Notes: generated by a model not told the origin, from the letters alone. A stretch of 64,000 nucleotides of DNA from JAPXSY01 sp033812795 (GCA_033812795.1 JAPXSY010000008.1:1-64000); one strand, 5' to 3'. Counted from the first letter of the stretch, positions 1-8,744 are shown. Numbers and translations are program-made.

Positions 1-340
1 TGTCATTCCAATCATCTCGTCCGAGTTGATCGAAATTAAAAATATGTGAGCCGAACTTGAAATCGTGCGTCAACTGTTCAACGCAAACAACGGTTCCGTC
101 CGGAACGCCGTCCAGCGCCACCACGCAGTCGGCCTTTCGGTGTTTCTCAATCCGCGCATCGATCTCGGCATCAACCGCCGCGTTCCAATTCAACCGGTAC
201 TTCTCGCCCATCACCGCCCGATCCGGGGAGAAATCCGCCCATAGCGTTTCAGTTAGAGCAAAAACTCCGAGCAGGACTCCAAGCACTCTTCCAGACAATA
301 TCCTAAGGGCAATCACATCGTATCGTAATGCAGTACTCAT
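1..340 (-). CDS. GH10-like endo-xylanase-type protein, N-terminal part (cut by window edge)
   Basis: An ATG at 340 on the minus strand opens a frame of 113 codons that stays open to the left edge. Residues about 10-36 form a hydrophobic signal peptide ending near ETLWA. The mature part carries the stretch IEKHRKADCVVAL and then HDFKFGSHIFNFDQLG. An N-terminal beta-sandwich of this kind, with an FxFGS/C..F.F motif just before the TIM barrel, is typical of the GH10-like proteins common in Planctomycetes and Verrucomicrobia. The catalytic barrel lies outside the window, so the glutamates cannot be checked. A plus-strand frame over the same bases is antisense and has no family features. The gene is divergent from the beta-helix operon at 689. 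Family assignment is from motif recall; GH10 is likely but unproven. Confidence 0.6.
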   Translation of the reverse strand, partial: MSTALRYDVIALRILSGRVLGVLLGVFALTETLWADFSPDRAVMGEKYRLNWNAAVDAEIDARIEKHRKADCVVALDGVPDGTVVCVEQLTHDFKFGSHIFNFDQLGRDDWND

Positions 341-393
341 TTTCACTACCGTCCCATAGGATAGACCGGCACCCCACCGATCCCCAAGGTTGG

Positions 394-406
394 CGCACAT
401 TGTGCG
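394..406. promoter_or_regulatory. Operator-like palindrome CGCACA-T-TGTGCG
   Basis: Perfect inverted repeat with one central base. It overlaps the place where the -10 of the minus-strand GH10-like gene would fall if the TTGACT at 418-423 is its -35. It therefore has the position of a repressor site. No regulator is encoded in the window, so the binding protein is unknown. Confidence 0.35.
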
Positions 407-423
407 GGGGGGGTAAAAGTCAA
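399..423 (-). promoter_or_regulatory. Possible promoter of the GH10-like gene
   Basis: On the minus strand, TTGACT (423-418) is followed by a T-then-C-rich spacer and CACAAT (404-399). The 13-bp spacing is short for a sigma70 promoter, so this is weak. It is kept because the TTGACT plus T-then-C-rich spacer resembles the promoters at 588 and 33063. Confidence 0.25.
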
Positions 424-587
424 CCCTAAAAATTCTCAAAACGTGTCGGCTTCAGGGGCGTTTGCCTGTAGCCCACAGGCATCATGAAAAAACGAATCCC
501 CCAATTGCTTGGGTTCGCGCCTCCGAAACCAACGAAGACAGTGTACACCGTACTGCGGCAGCCCGTCCAGTGGGTCCCCCGGGAGGA

Positions 588-615
588 TTGACTGTTTTCA
601 CCCTCACCGTATAAT
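588..615 (+). promoter_or_regulatory. Sigma70-type promoter of the beta-helix/giant A operon
   Basis: TTGACT at 588-593 and a consensus TATAAT at 610-615 with 16 bp between. The predicted transcription start is near 622, leaving a leader of about 65 bases before the ATG at 689. The bases after the -10 (AGGTGCTGAT) closely match those after the -10 at 33087. Confidence 0.75.
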
Positions 616-630
616 AGGTGCTGATCACAG

Positions 631-651
631 GAACCGGTGTGTTGCCGGTTC
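631..651 (+). promoter_or_regulatory. 5'UTR hairpin
   Basis: GAACCGG (631-637) and CCGGTTC (645-651) pair perfectly around a 7-base loop. The hairpin lies between the predicted transcription start and the ribosome binding site of the gene at 689. It could stabilise the mRNA or affect its translation. No T-run follows, so it is not an intrinsic terminator. Confidence 0.45.
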
Positions 652-688
652 ACCCTATGGGATATTGGTGCGTTCATAAGGGGGCGAT

Positions 689-2674
689 ATGAAAACGTCA
701 AGACTCATCACGGCGGGTTGGTTGGTGTTCGCGTGTGTAAGCGCATGGGCGCAGGTGCCGAAACTTTACGTCAAAACCGCGGCGGACGGCGGGAATGACG
801 TGACCGGCGACGGCTCCTGGGACGCGCCGTACGCGACGATCCAACGGGCAATGGATGTGGCGGTTAAGGAACAGAAGAATGTTTTGACGACCATTTCAGT
901 CCAGCCTGGCGTCTATCCGGGCAGCAATTATGTAAATAGCACCTCTTATTTCGTTGACGTGCGTGCGCAGAAGCGCGTGAACGGCGTCGACGTCGACAAC
1001 GACAACCCGCGCGAAACGGTGATCGACGGATCGATCAACCGCCAGTTCGGCTTCGACCTGCGCGGTTGGAAAATGTCCGACGATGGGACCCTCTACCGGC
1101 AGAGCGTTTGCGGCTTCACGGTGACGAATGGACTTTGGACCTACTATTGGCGCGGCTACGAATTGACCACATCTCACATGGGCGGCGGCGGCGTGACGGT
1201 ATATAACGGCGCGATGGCGTCCAACATGATCGTCTGCTGCTGCATCACCGAACCGGACGACCGTATCCCGCCCGGCAAGACACAAGGCAATCAACATGGC
1301 GCCGTGCAGATCAACGGCAATAATTCGCTGTTCACGCATTCGTTTGTCTACAACTGCACCAATCACAATACCGCGGCTTCGCTCACAGGCGAGATTACCG
1401 GCGGAGGAGTTTATATGTACGGCGGGACGATCCGCGACTGTACGGTCTCGAATTGCTGGCTTATCGCGGACAAGGACGTCAACGGGAACCGCCGCGGAGG
1501 CGGCATCTACTTGGCCGAGAATCAGAATGGACTGGTGGACCGTTGCGTTGTCGTTGACTGCGGTACCAGCGGAACGAGGAGCTGCGAAGGCGGCGGCATC
1601 TGCAATATGAAACCGAATGTCGTCACCAACTCCTTCATCGCCAACTGCACGGCGAATGGTAACGGCGGCGGGATCTGCTGCAGTTACGGCGGCAACGTCT
1701 ACGACTGCACGGTATCGAATTGCATCAACACCGCCGGTTACGGCGGAAACTTCGGCGCGACCAGCGGCTCGGAGCAGTGGCTCGGCACGTTTCGCGGCTG
1801 CCGCTTCATCAATTGCAGCGGGACATCCGTTTATCTCGGTTTCGGCATCATGGACGGCTGCCTGATCGAGAACAATACCGGCACACCCCTGCAGATGACC
1901 GGCAAAAACACGATCCTGCGCAATTCGGTCATACGGAACAACACCGGCAAAAAAGCGGCGTTTGCGCACACCACCGGGGCCGACGGCACCGGCACGGTCG
2001 AGCGGTGCTGGTTTGTGGACAACGACTGCGGCAACAACCCGGTTGCATTGCGTGGCCAGACTTATGCCAGGTGGTTGATCCTACGCGACACGCTCATCGC
2101 GGGCAATACCTGCAAACGCGGCGTTTCGATCACAGCAAAAACGTCCTGGTCGGATGTCACCGACCCGTGGGTGCGCGTCGAGAACTGCACGGTCGCGGGC
2201 AACACCTGCAGCGACGTGGGCATCGGCGTCAATGCGGGCAGCGGCGGCACGAGCTATCCCGACGAGATCACGATCACCAACTGTCTCGTCACCGCCAACA
2301 ACGGCAAGCAGGCTTTCAACGATTACCTGAAGGTCAACGGCACGGTCGGCAACATCGCCTACTGCGCGGCGGATGAGGGCAAGGGAACGCATCTGCCGGA
2401 TGGCTGCCACAACGTTACCGGCACGATCACGTTCAGGGAAGGGACCTTCATCCCAACCGGAAGTTCGGTGGCAACGGAACGCGGTTTCGCTCTGCCGCGG
2501 ATGCGTGAGGCTGGAGCGAGCGACATGGGTGACGGAACGTTCACGATTATGAAGAGCGGCGAATGGGGCGTCAAGATCGTGCCGAACAATGTCAAGAGCC
2601 GCATCATCGGGGTTGCGCCGGAAATCGGCGCATGCGAATACATGCCGTCCGGCACAACGGTAATGGTAAATTAA
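689..2674 (+). CDS. Secreted right-handed beta-helix protein 1
   Basis: 661 aa, starting at an ATG with AAGGGGG upstream. The signal peptide (1-21) ends at AWAQ. The mature start YVKTAADGGNDVTGDGSW-APYATIQRAM is a DUF1565-like opening seen in secreted beta-helix proteins. The body is a run of short strands with repeated GGG(V/I) turns and asparagine/cysteine-rich rungs (N-C-T, V-S-N-C), typical of pectate-lyase-like parallel beta-helices. The C-terminus has DMGDG, then PEIGACE, then a 10-residue tail ending VMVN; it matches four other proteins here and resembles the choice-of-anchor-Q end. Catalytic residues cannot be assigned, so it may be a lyase/hydrolase or a binding protein. It is the first gene of the operon that includes the metallophosphoesterase and giant A. 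Confidence 0.85.
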   Translation: MKTSRLITAGWLVFACVSAWAQVPKLYVKTAADGGNDVTGDGSWDAPYATIQRAMDVAVKEQKNVLTTISVQPGVYPGSNYVNSTSYFVDVRAQKRVNGVDVDNDNPRETVIDGSINRQFGFDLRGWKMSDDGTLYRQSVCGFTVTNGLWTYYWRGYELTTSHMGGGGVTVYNGAMASNMIVCCCITEPDDRIPPGKTQGNQHGAVQINGNNSLFTHSFVYNCTNHNTAASLTGEITGGGVYMYGGTIRDCTVSNCWLIADKDVNGNRRGGGIYLAENQNGLVDRCVVVDCGTSGTRSCEGGGICNMKPNVVTNSFIANCTANGNGGGICCSYGGNVYDCTVSNCINTAGYGGNFGATSGSEQWLGTFRGCRFINCSGTSVYLGFGIMDGCLIENNTGTPLQMTGKNTILRNSVIRNNTGKKAAFAHTTGADGTGTVERCWFVDNDCGNNPVALRGQTYARWLILRDTLIAGNTCKRGVSITAKTSWSDVTDPWVRVENCTVAGNTCSDVGIGVNAGSGGTSYPDEITITNCLVTANNGKQAFNDYLKVNGTVGNIAYCAADEGKGTHLPDGCHNVTGTITFREGTFIPTGSSVATERGFALPRMREAGASDMGDGTFTIMKSGEWGVKIVPNNVKSRIIGVAPEIGACEYMPSGTTVMVN

Positions 2675-2714
2675 AATCCATCCTTCGCAGGGGAATAAGA
2701 AAAGAAAGGGATCG

Positions 2715-3653
2715 ATGACTGCGGCAAAAAACATGAACAGGCGCGCCTTTCTCGCGAGCGCGGGGGCGCTCGTCGCGTATCCGATCTGGGGAAAGGTGCC
2801 GGAAGATGAAAAGCCGCTCGTCCGTGTCGGGCTTGTGACGGACATCCATCACGCTTATCTGCCCGAGGCGTGGTTCGATAACGGTCGCTTTTATGATCGT
2901 GCCTTGCCGCGCCTCGAGGAGGCGATAAAGGTCTTCAACGAGCGCCGGAGCGATCTCGTGATCGAACTCGGCGACTTCAAGGACATTGCCAAGAAGAAGG
3001 ATCCGAAACCGGGCGAGGATGACCGCGACAAGGAGACCGTGATCAAGCTCACGAAGGAGGCCGAGGCTGTCTTCGCGCAGTTCAACGGTCCGCGTTACCA
3101 CGTCTTCGGGAACCACGACAACGACATGCTCGACAAGTCCGAATTCACTGCGCTCTGTCCGAACCCGGGCATCCCGCCGGAGAAGACGTACTACGCGTTT
3201 GATCAAAACGGCGTCACGTTCATCATCTTGGACGGCAACTTCAACCTGAAGGGCGAGGACTACACGGGCTCGAAGATCAACTGGGACTGGCGCGAGTCGC
3301 TCATCCCGCCGACCCAGATTGCCTGGCTTAAGGAGACGCTCGCCGCCGCGAAGGGCCACGTCGTTGTCTGCATCCATCAGCGCCTCGACTCGGGCGCGCG
3401 TCCGCTCCACCGCGTCGCCAACGGCGCGGAGGTGCAGAAGATCCTCGCGGACTCGCAAAAGGTCGCCGCGGTCTTTCAGGGACATGACCACATCGGCGGC
3501 TACATGAAGGAACGCGGCGTCGGGTACTATACGCTCAGGGCGATCGTCACGGGCCCGCAGCGCGAGAACAACGCCTACGCCGAGGCGGCGGTCTATCCGT
3601 CCGGCGCCGTCGTCGTGACGGGTTTCGCGCAGGCCGTGACGGTTCATATCTGA
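2715..3653 (+). CDS. Tat-exported calcineurin-like metallophosphoesterase
   Basis: 312 aa, start ATG with AAAGGG 4 bases upstream. The N-terminus has a twin-arginine signal (NRRAFLASAG, residues 8-17), suggesting export of a folded, metal-loaded enzyme. The calcineurin-like phosphoesterase motifs appear in order: TDIHH (D43, H45), GDFKD (D87, D90), FGNHDN (N133, H134, D135), CIHQR, and QGHDH near residue 260. The two-metal site is therefore complete. The substrate is unknown; exported relatives hydrolyse phosphomonoesters or phosphodiesters. It is 40 bp after the beta-helix gene and 28 bp before the next gene, so probably co-transcribed. It is the only phosphoesterase in an otherwise carbohydrate-active cluster, and may remove phosphate substituents (inference). 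Confidence 0.88.
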   Translation: MTAAKNMNRRAFLASAGALVAYPIWGKVPEDEKPLVRVGLVTDIHHAYLPEAWFDNGRFYDRALPRLEEAIKVFNERRSDLVIELGDFKDIAKKKDPKPGEDDRDKETVIKLTKEAEAVFAQFNGPRYHVFGNHDNDMLDKSEFTALCPNPGIPPEKTYYAFDQNGVTFIILDGNFNLKGEDYTGSKINWDWRESLIPPTQIAWLKETLAAAKGHVVVCIHQRLDSGARPLHRVANGAEVQKILADSQKVAAVFQGHDHIGGYMKERGVGYYTLRAIVTGPQRENNAYAEAAVYPSGAVVVTGFAQAVTVHI

Positions 3654-3681
3654 GGGATTGGGGAGAAGGGGTCGGGGGATT

Positions 3682-4545
3682 GTGAAGGGGAAAAGAAATG
3701 TTTTGGCGGCAGTGGCACTGGCGGCCGCTTTCGCGTTTGCGGACGACGGCTATCTCGTGGTCGGTCACGGCGGCCTGATGGAGAAAGGCGGGGATTCACC
3801 CATCGCGAAGGAACTCGTGGCGCGTTTCTCGCCCAAGAACGGCACGGCCGTCGCGGTCGATGTCGTCGAGGTCACGAATGCCGTCGCGCTGAAGGCCTGT
3901 GCGCCGAAGAGCTATGCGGGCATCATTCTGGTGCCGGGCTTCGACACCGGGAAGATGAAAGACCATTCGATTGTCAACGCGGAGCATCTCGCGGCGATGA
4001 ACGCGCTTCTCGACTCCGTCCGCGCGAAGGCCGTCGTGGCGGTCGAAGAGGGCGGCGATTTCGAGAACTACCAGCGACTGAGGGACGCCTTCGCCGGACG
4101 CGCGGCCGTCATCACGACGCGCGACGGGGGGGCGCGGCTTGCGATGAGTTGGAAACGTTTCGCGCCGGAGGGCATGCGCCGCATCGCGCTCGCGCTTAAG
4201 CACGCGGCCGATCCCGCGAAGCGCGACGGGATACACCCGCTCCCCGGCAAGGTGACGATGGAGGAGTCCTGGATGGTCCTCGACTTCGAGACGCCCGCTC
4301 TGCAGGGCCAGTCGCTCATCGTCAGCGACACGCTCTTCCGCAAGTTCTACGTCCGCTCGGCGGGCAAGACGAACTGGACGCGCATCGACAACCTGTACGT
4401 CGAGGACAACAAGGTCTATCTCGACTGCTCAAAGATCAGCAATCCGGGCGGTGTGCGCCTCAACTGGTGGCATCTGAGCCCGTTCAAGAATATCGACCAT
4501 CTGCCCACGCCGGGCTTCGTCCTCGCGCTGGACGCGGGAAGGTAA
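3682..4545 (+). CDS. Secreted protein of unknown function with SASA-C-terminus-like domain
   Basis: 287 aa from a GTG start at 3682, chosen because it begins a clean signal peptide (MKGKRNVLAAVALAAAFAFA); a TTG 24 bases earlier gives an unlikely Gly/Arg-rich extension. The first 160 residues alternate beta strands and helices (LVVGHGG, GIILVPGFD, AVVAVEEGGDF), like a small Rossmann or GATase-like fold, with no catalytic motif I recognise. The last 90 residues (LDFETPALQG, YVEDNKVYLDC, VRLNWW-HLSPFKN-DHLPTPGF) resemble the C-terminal beta domain of the SASA esterases at 42575 and 44279 (VRYGYRAN-NLYNREALPASPF). The catalytic SGNH part is absent. It lies between the phosphoesterase and giant A in one operon. 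The function is unknown; the domain comparison is by eye. Confidence 0.6.
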   Translation: MKGKRNVLAAVALAAAFAFADDGYLVVGHGGLMEKGGDSPIAKELVARFSPKNGTAVAVDVVEVTNAVALKACAPKSYAGIILVPGFDTGKMKDHSIVNAEHLAAMNALLDSVRAKAVVAVEEGGDFENYQRLRDAFAGRAAVITTRDGGARLAMSWKRFAPEGMRRIALALKHAADPAKRDGIHPLPGKVTMEESWMVLDFETPALQGQSLIVSDTLFRKFYVRSAGKTNWTRIDNLYVEDNKVYLDCSKISNPGGVRLNWWHLSPFKNIDHLPTPGFVLALDAGR

Positions 4546-4570
4546 GGCGCAGGAAAGGAAACACTCAACG

Positions 4571-7500
4571 ATGAAACCAAAGTCCATTCTGTTAGCCGTC
4601 CTCATCTCCGTTTGCAGCGTACCCTACTCCGTATTTGCTCAGGGATGGAATGCCCTGCTGGACTGGCCGGTGTCGACAGTCACGAACAAGGCATATCTGA
4701 CATCGATGACGGAGCGCCCTTGGTGGAATGATGCCTGGCAGAAACGTGTGCCGCTGTTGGTGTCGGGGCAGGCCGACGAAAAGGATGACAAAGTCATTGT
4801 CGACGCCATTGTTGACCTCGGCGAGAAGGTGGAGCCGAAGGAGGTGCGCGTGGTGACACCGTGGGAGACGGTCGTGCCGTGCGTGTGCGAGAAAGCCGAG
4901 GGGTCGAAGGTGCGGCTCCTCTTCAAGACGACGCTCCGGCAGCATGAGAACAAGCCGTTTCTTGTGTATTTCGGCAACCCTGCGGCACAGGCGGAGAAGA
5001 TCTCCGCAGACGTGACGCTGGAGACGGACGAGCACACGTTCCGAATCCGCAACGGCGTCCTGGATGTGGTCTTCGACCGCAGACACGTGACGGAGGGCCT
5101 CATCCGTTCGCTGCGCATCCTCGGCTCGAACTGCCGCACGGTGTTCTTCGACCGCGCGACCGGCTATGCGAAGGCCGGCTTCGTGTTCCATCCAAACGCC
5201 ACGAATAGCTGGGACAAGGGCACGGTGACGGCCGACAATGCCCTGGTGAAGTCAATCCGCTTCGAATGCGCGGATTCGACCCTTACGTTCACGCTCTATG
5301 CCGAACAGCCGCGCATCGATTGGTCGTACGAGATCCATCGCGGCGACGAGGCGTCCATCCGCATGAACTGGGGCCTTGGCACGGGCAGCGCCTTCGACGA
5401 CTTCTTCTACTGCGGAAAGAACGGGAAGATCCTCACCCAACGGGCGGGGCTCGACCATGTGACGGACAGCATGACGAATCCCGAGGGGCGCTTCGAGGAC
5501 TGGCTGGGCGAGGGCTGGTATGCGATCGGCGAGCGCCGCATGGGCGACATCGCCGGTCTGGCCTTCGACGTCACGGCCGCGGGCCGTCTCGGCTACGACA
5601 GCTACTACGGCGTTTCGGCGGGGCTTAAGCTCCGGCACAAGCTCGAACGCGGCGAGAAGGCCGCGGGGTCGGGAGCGGTCGTCGCCACACTCGGCGACGT
5701 CAACGACTACCGTCGCATCTGCAAGCGCATCGCGAAGCCTGTCATCGTCAGCGTCGGCGCGGTGCAGGCGAAAGTGGCGAAGCCGTATAGGATCCCGCGC
5801 CTCGACCGTGACTTCTGTTTCGACCACAATGTCGGCTACGGCTACGGCGGGGACAGCGGCACCGCCGAGCCGCTGATGAAAGATCCCGCGTGGGCGGACA
5901 GGATCTGCGAGCGCCTGCGCAGTTACGGCTCGACGGCCGTCTGCCTGATGGGTTACCCCTGGTGGATGATGCCGATCGAGGACAAGGCGCTCTATGACCG
6001 CCTGATCGCCGCCCAGACGAGCGGCGCGTTCGAAGACTGGGTGCCGAAGCGCAAGAGTCCGAGCTGGGAAGAGATGAAGGGACGGGGACAGGAGATCCTC
6101 GCGTTCACGAAGGCGATCCATGCCAAGGGTATGGGCGTCCATACCTGGTGCGGATTCGTCCCCGGCTGGTCGTCAAAAGCCAATGGCCATTTCATGAAGG
6201 AGATCAACGACCTCAGCGTCGACATGATGAGCCTGCGCGTCAAGTGCGGACAGGACTGCGGCTATTCCAATGCGATCGAGGGCGAGGGCGTGGCACTGCC
6301 GTCCGACCTCGTTAAGAAGAACGGCGGCAGCCCCAACTACTGGAGTTGGGAGAATCCGCAGGAGGCGTTTGACAAGTTCGACTTCCAGCACGGGCTCATG
6401 CGGGACTTCTATACCAAGTTCAAGAAACTCCATCCGGACATCCCCGTCTTCCTCTGGAATTCCGAGAACGGCGAGTATTCGCGCGAAAAGTTTATGAGCG
6501 AGGATGAGGGCTACTTCGATACGATGGTCGTCGAAATGCTGCCCCATGCCGGTTTCCCGCACACCAAACACGTCTCGAAGCGCATGCGCTCGCACTTCAA
6601 CAACCGGGTCGGCCATACGGTCTGGCACCACTATTACATCATGAACCCGAAAACGACCGAGCGCATCTACCAGATCGAGTGGCCGTTCGTCTGCGGCGTC
6701 AACGGCTTCTCGCAGGAGAACCTCAGCTATGAGACGAAGGATCTGGAAATGAGCGAGGTCACGGCGGACTTCTTCCGTTTCGCCGAGTACACCTGTCTCG
6801 GCGACAAGGTCGCGCGGATGGCACCTGTCAAGAACGTCGGTGTCTACCGCGACCCGAAGATGTTCCGAGCCGATGTCCTCAAGAAGCGTCTGGACAAGCC
6901 CTATGGGGCGGGATCCCAGCAGGACGGACGCGTCCGCTCGTTCAGCGAGATCAAGAACTTCGCCTACGACGTGATCGGACCGAAGTTCTTCACCGCGAAG
7001 GATCTCGCGCAATACCGCGTCGTCTACGTGCCGGAGGACGAGGTTCTTGCGGAAGGCGAAGCGAAGGAGCTTCTCGCCTATGCCGAGCAGGGTGGCAACG
7101 CCGTTTTCGAAGGCGAGCTGAGCGACGGCGCCAAAAAGGTGTTCGGCGAGCTTGAGGATGCCAAGGTAAAGACGCTCGGTAAGGGCAAGGTCCTCTGGTT
7201 CAAGGATGTGCGCACGGACCGCCTCGCCAAGCGTGACGCCAAAGCCATCGCGGAGATGCGCAAGACCATCGCTGACCTCGGCGGGGTGGAGCCGTTCACA
7301 CTCACCGGTTCATGGATGATTGACGGCATCCTGCAGGCCGGTCCGGATGGCATGTTCCTCGGCGCGTACAACGACGGCAGGGCGGAAGAGAAAGGGATCG
7401 TGACCCTTTCCCCCACCGTCGCGCACGTACGCACGACTCCCCTTTACGTGCTCGACGTGAAAACCGGAATACGCCGGTCGGTGACCAACGGCGTCTTTGA

Positions 7501-8422
7501 AATCGCGGTCGCACCGCGGCAGTGCGGGTACTACCTCATTGGCGACGATGCCTTCACAGCGGTCCCCGTTGTGAAGGTCGCGGAATGGAAGGGCGCTGGG
7601 GTGGGCTCGTTCCGTCCGAGGCCCCATGTGCCTCCGGTCATCGACATCACCGGCTTCAAGCCCATTGTGGCGATCGAGTTCGTCCGCGCAAACCAGAAGG
7701 GCAAGCCGATCCGGATCGCGCGTTCGGTCGAGGCGAAATACGATGTGCGCGCTTTCACGCCCGCCAGCTATGATGTCAAGGACTGCAAGGCGGCGCTCGC
7801 CGAAGCGCGGTTTATCCATTTCATCGACACGGACACAAAGGCTATGGACCTTGTCTTTGCGGACTGCGCGGAGGAGCTGAAGGCGTTGCTGAAGCGCAGC
7901 GGGACCATTCTGATTTCGCGCTCTGAGACGGGGCCTGCGGCGCAGAAGTTCTTTAAGGAAATCGAGGTCTTTGACCCGAATCCTTCGGCAAAAGCCGGCG
8001 TCGGCGATACTTGGGCGACCTGGTGCGGCCCCGAGGATCACCCCTACCTCACCTCGTGCCACAAATCGCTCGGCAAGGAAGAGGAGGTCTGGGGCACAAA
8101 ATTCTGGCTCTGGAGGAGCCTTTGCAACTACTTCCAGTACAGACGCGTCTTCGGCGCTTGGGATGCCGCCAAGCAGCAAGTTCTTTTCCGCCCCAAGGTA
8201 GACGGCGAGAAATACGCGGGACTGGTCATTCAAGAGAAGGTCCTCGGCACGGGCCGCGTCATCTTCAACGAGAACCAGCGCTGCTTCACCGACTGGTATG
8301 AGTCGAAGCAGTTCGGTGACAACTGGCTTTCGTACATCACGGGTGTGCCGTCGACCGAACACGCCATCAAGGCAACGGCTTACCACGGTGGCCTAGGCGA
8401 AATCGTTGAGCCGAAATGGTGA
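4571..8422 (+). CDS. Giant secreted enzyme A (DUF2341-like / TIM-barrel / GATase-like paralogue family)
   Basis: 1,283 aa with signal peptide 1-23. Residues 48-140 are DUF2341-like: RPWWN..W..R.PLLVS, VRVVTPWET, NKPFLVYFGNPAA. Residues 150-395 form a beta-sandwich (NGVLDVVFDRR, AEQPRIDWSYE, EGWYAI). Residues 405-760 look like a glycoside hydrolase TIM barrel. Glutamates conserved in all five paralogues are E632 (NSENGE), E655 (VVEML) and E716 (NGFSQE), plus the Glu in IEGEG near 570. These are candidate catalytic residues. Residues 800-850 (YRVVYVPEDEV, GGNAVFEG) resemble the GATase-like region of GH42-type beta-galactosidases. A second Rossmann-like region spans 1065-1135. The tail GGLGEIVE is also shared. 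It is the last gene of its operon, 25 bp after the small protein. The family is unrecognised and the substrate unknown. Confidence 0.8.
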   Translation: MKPKSILLAVLISVCSVPYSVFAQGWNALLDWPVSTVTNKAYLTSMTERPWWNDAWQKRVPLLVSGQADEKDDKVIVDAIVDLGEKVEPKEVRVVTPWETVVPCVCEKAEGSKVRLLFKTTLRQHENKPFLVYFGNPAAQAEKISADVTLETDEHTFRIRNGVLDVVFDRRHVTEGLIRSLRILGSNCRTVFFDRATGYAKAGFVFHPNATNSWDKGTVTADNALVKSIRFECADSTLTFTLYAEQPRIDWSYEIHRGDEASIRMNWGLGTGSAFDDFFYCGKNGKILTQRAGLDHVTDSMTNPEGRFEDWLGEGWYAIGERRMGDIAGLAFDVTAAGRLGYDSYYGVSAGLKLRHKLERGEKAAGSGAVVATLGDVNDYRRICKRIAKPVIVSVGAVQAKVAKPYRIPRLDRDFCFDHNVGYGYGGDSGTAEPLMKDPAWADRICERLRSYGSTAVCLMGYPWWMMPIEDKALYDRLIAAQTSGAFEDWVPKRKSPSWEEMKGRGQEILAFTKAIHAKGMGVHTWCGFVPGWSSKANGHFMKEINDLSVDMMSLRVKCGQDCGYSNAIEGEGVALPSDLVKKNGGSPNYWSWENPQEAFDKFDFQHGLMRDFYTKFKKLHPDIPVFLWNSENGEYSREKFMSEDEGYFDTMVVEMLPHAGFPHTKHVSKRMRSHFNNRVGHTVWHHYYIMNPKTTERIYQIEWPFVCGVNGFSQENLSYETKDLEMSEVTADFFRFAEYTCLGDKVARMAPVKNVGVYRDPKMFRADVLKKRLDKPYGAGSQQDGRVRSFSEIKNFAYDVIGPKFFTAKDLAQYRVVYVPEDEVLAEGEAKELLAYAEQGGNAVFEGELSDGAKKVFGELEDAKVKTLGKGKVLWFKDVRTDRLAKRDAKAIAEMRKTIADLGGVEPFTLTGSWMIDGILQAGPDGMFLGAYNDGRAEEKGIVTLSPTVAHVRTTPLYVLDVKTGIRRSVTNGVFEIAVAPRQCGYYLIGDDAFTAVPVVKVAEWKGAGVGSFRPRPHVPPVIDITGFKPIVAIEFVRANQKGKPIRIARSVEAKYDVRAFTPASYDVKDCKAALAEARFIHFIDTDTKAMDLVFADCAEELKALLKRSGTILISRSETGPAAQKFFKEIEVFDPNPSAKAGVGDTWATWCGPEDHPYLTSCHKSLGKEEEVWGTKFWLWRSLCNYFQYRRVFGAWDAAKQQVLFRPKVDGEKYAGLVIQEKVLGTGRVIFNENQRCFTDWYESKQFGDNWLSYITGVPSTEHAIKATAYHGGLGEIVEPKW

Positions 8423-8435
8423 AAACGATTCTCTT

Positions 8436-8528
8436 GGGTTTCTGGTTTCAGGGTTTCAGGGTTTCTGGTTTCAGGGGTTTCGGGTTTCTGGGTTTCTGGT
8501 TTCAGGGTTTCTGGGTTTCTGGGTTTCA
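8436..8528. repeat. Tandem array of GGTTTC(T/A)G
   Basis: About eleven imperfect 8-bp units (GGTTTCTG and GGTTTCAG, some with one extra G) start just after the stop codon of giant A. There are no spacers, so it is not a CRISPR array. Low-complexity arrays of this kind arise by slippage and often sit between convergent genes. Confidence 0.85.
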
Positions 8529-8561
8529 TCCAAATCGGGGTCGGGGTCGGGATCGGGATCG
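8521..8561. repeat. Direct repeat copy 1, containing a GGGTCG/GGATCG hexamer array
   Basis: GGGTTTCATCCAAATC followed by hexamers of GGGGTC and GGGATC. The same block recurs at 8710-8744 with one hexamer fewer, showing local duplication and slippage. Confidence 0.85.
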
Positions 8562-8610
8562 ATTATTTAACCACGAACACACGGGATAGCACTGCTCGGG
8601 TTTTTATCCA

Positions 8611-8638
8611 CAGATTTACACAGATTACGCAGATTTTT
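8611..8638. repeat. CAGATT triplet repeat
   Basis: Three CAGATT units start at 8611, 8621 and 8630, separated by TACA and ACG, within a sequence that reads like the CACAGATTACGCAGATT intergenic repeats familiar from Verrucomicrobia and Planctomycetes. A nearby CGGGTTTTT motif also appears twice. Confidence 0.6.
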
Positions 8639-8685
8639 TGGGGCATCGCTCGGGTTTTTTTGGAACGCCAGAGGGAATTCCTGAT

Positions 8686-8709
8686 TTTCATGAAGTTTCA
8701 TGTGTTTCA
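8686..8709. repeat. Dispersed 24-bp element, copy 1
   Basis: TTTCATGAAGTTTCATGTG followed by TTTCA. It recurs at 25505-25528 with a single base change, at the other end of the minus-strand operon. Copy 2 folds into a perfect hairpin; copy 1 is imperfect. Confidence 0.75.
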
Positions 8710-8744
8710 GGGTTTCATCCAAATCGGGGTCGGGATCGGGATCG
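8710..8744. repeat. Direct repeat copy 2
   Basis: The same block as 8521-8561 but one GGGGTC hexamer shorter. It is otherwise identical. Confidence 0.85.

Larger units (their letters stand above)
341..688. other. Intergenic divergent control region (no gene)
   Basis: These 348 bases lie between the GH10-like gene (minus) and the beta-helix gene (plus). They hold a clear plus-strand promoter (588-615), a 5'UTR hairpin (631-651), a perfect 13-bp palindrome (394-406), a second TTGACT on the minus strand (418-423) and a small 7-bp hairpin TGCCTGT/ACAGGCA at 463-481. I see no supported coding frame. Confidence 0.7.

Noticed and set aside
57..359. Plus-strand 100-codon frame at the left edge
   Set aside because: It is antisense to the GH10-like N-terminus, Ser/Thr/Arg-rich and has no recognisable feature.
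8436..8528. CRISPR-like array
   Set aside because: Units are 8 bp, contiguous and without spacers. No Cas genes are near.
8535..8562. Origin or attachment site
   Set aside because: The hexamers are a plain slippage array. There are no DnaA boxes, integrase gene or tRNA nearby.
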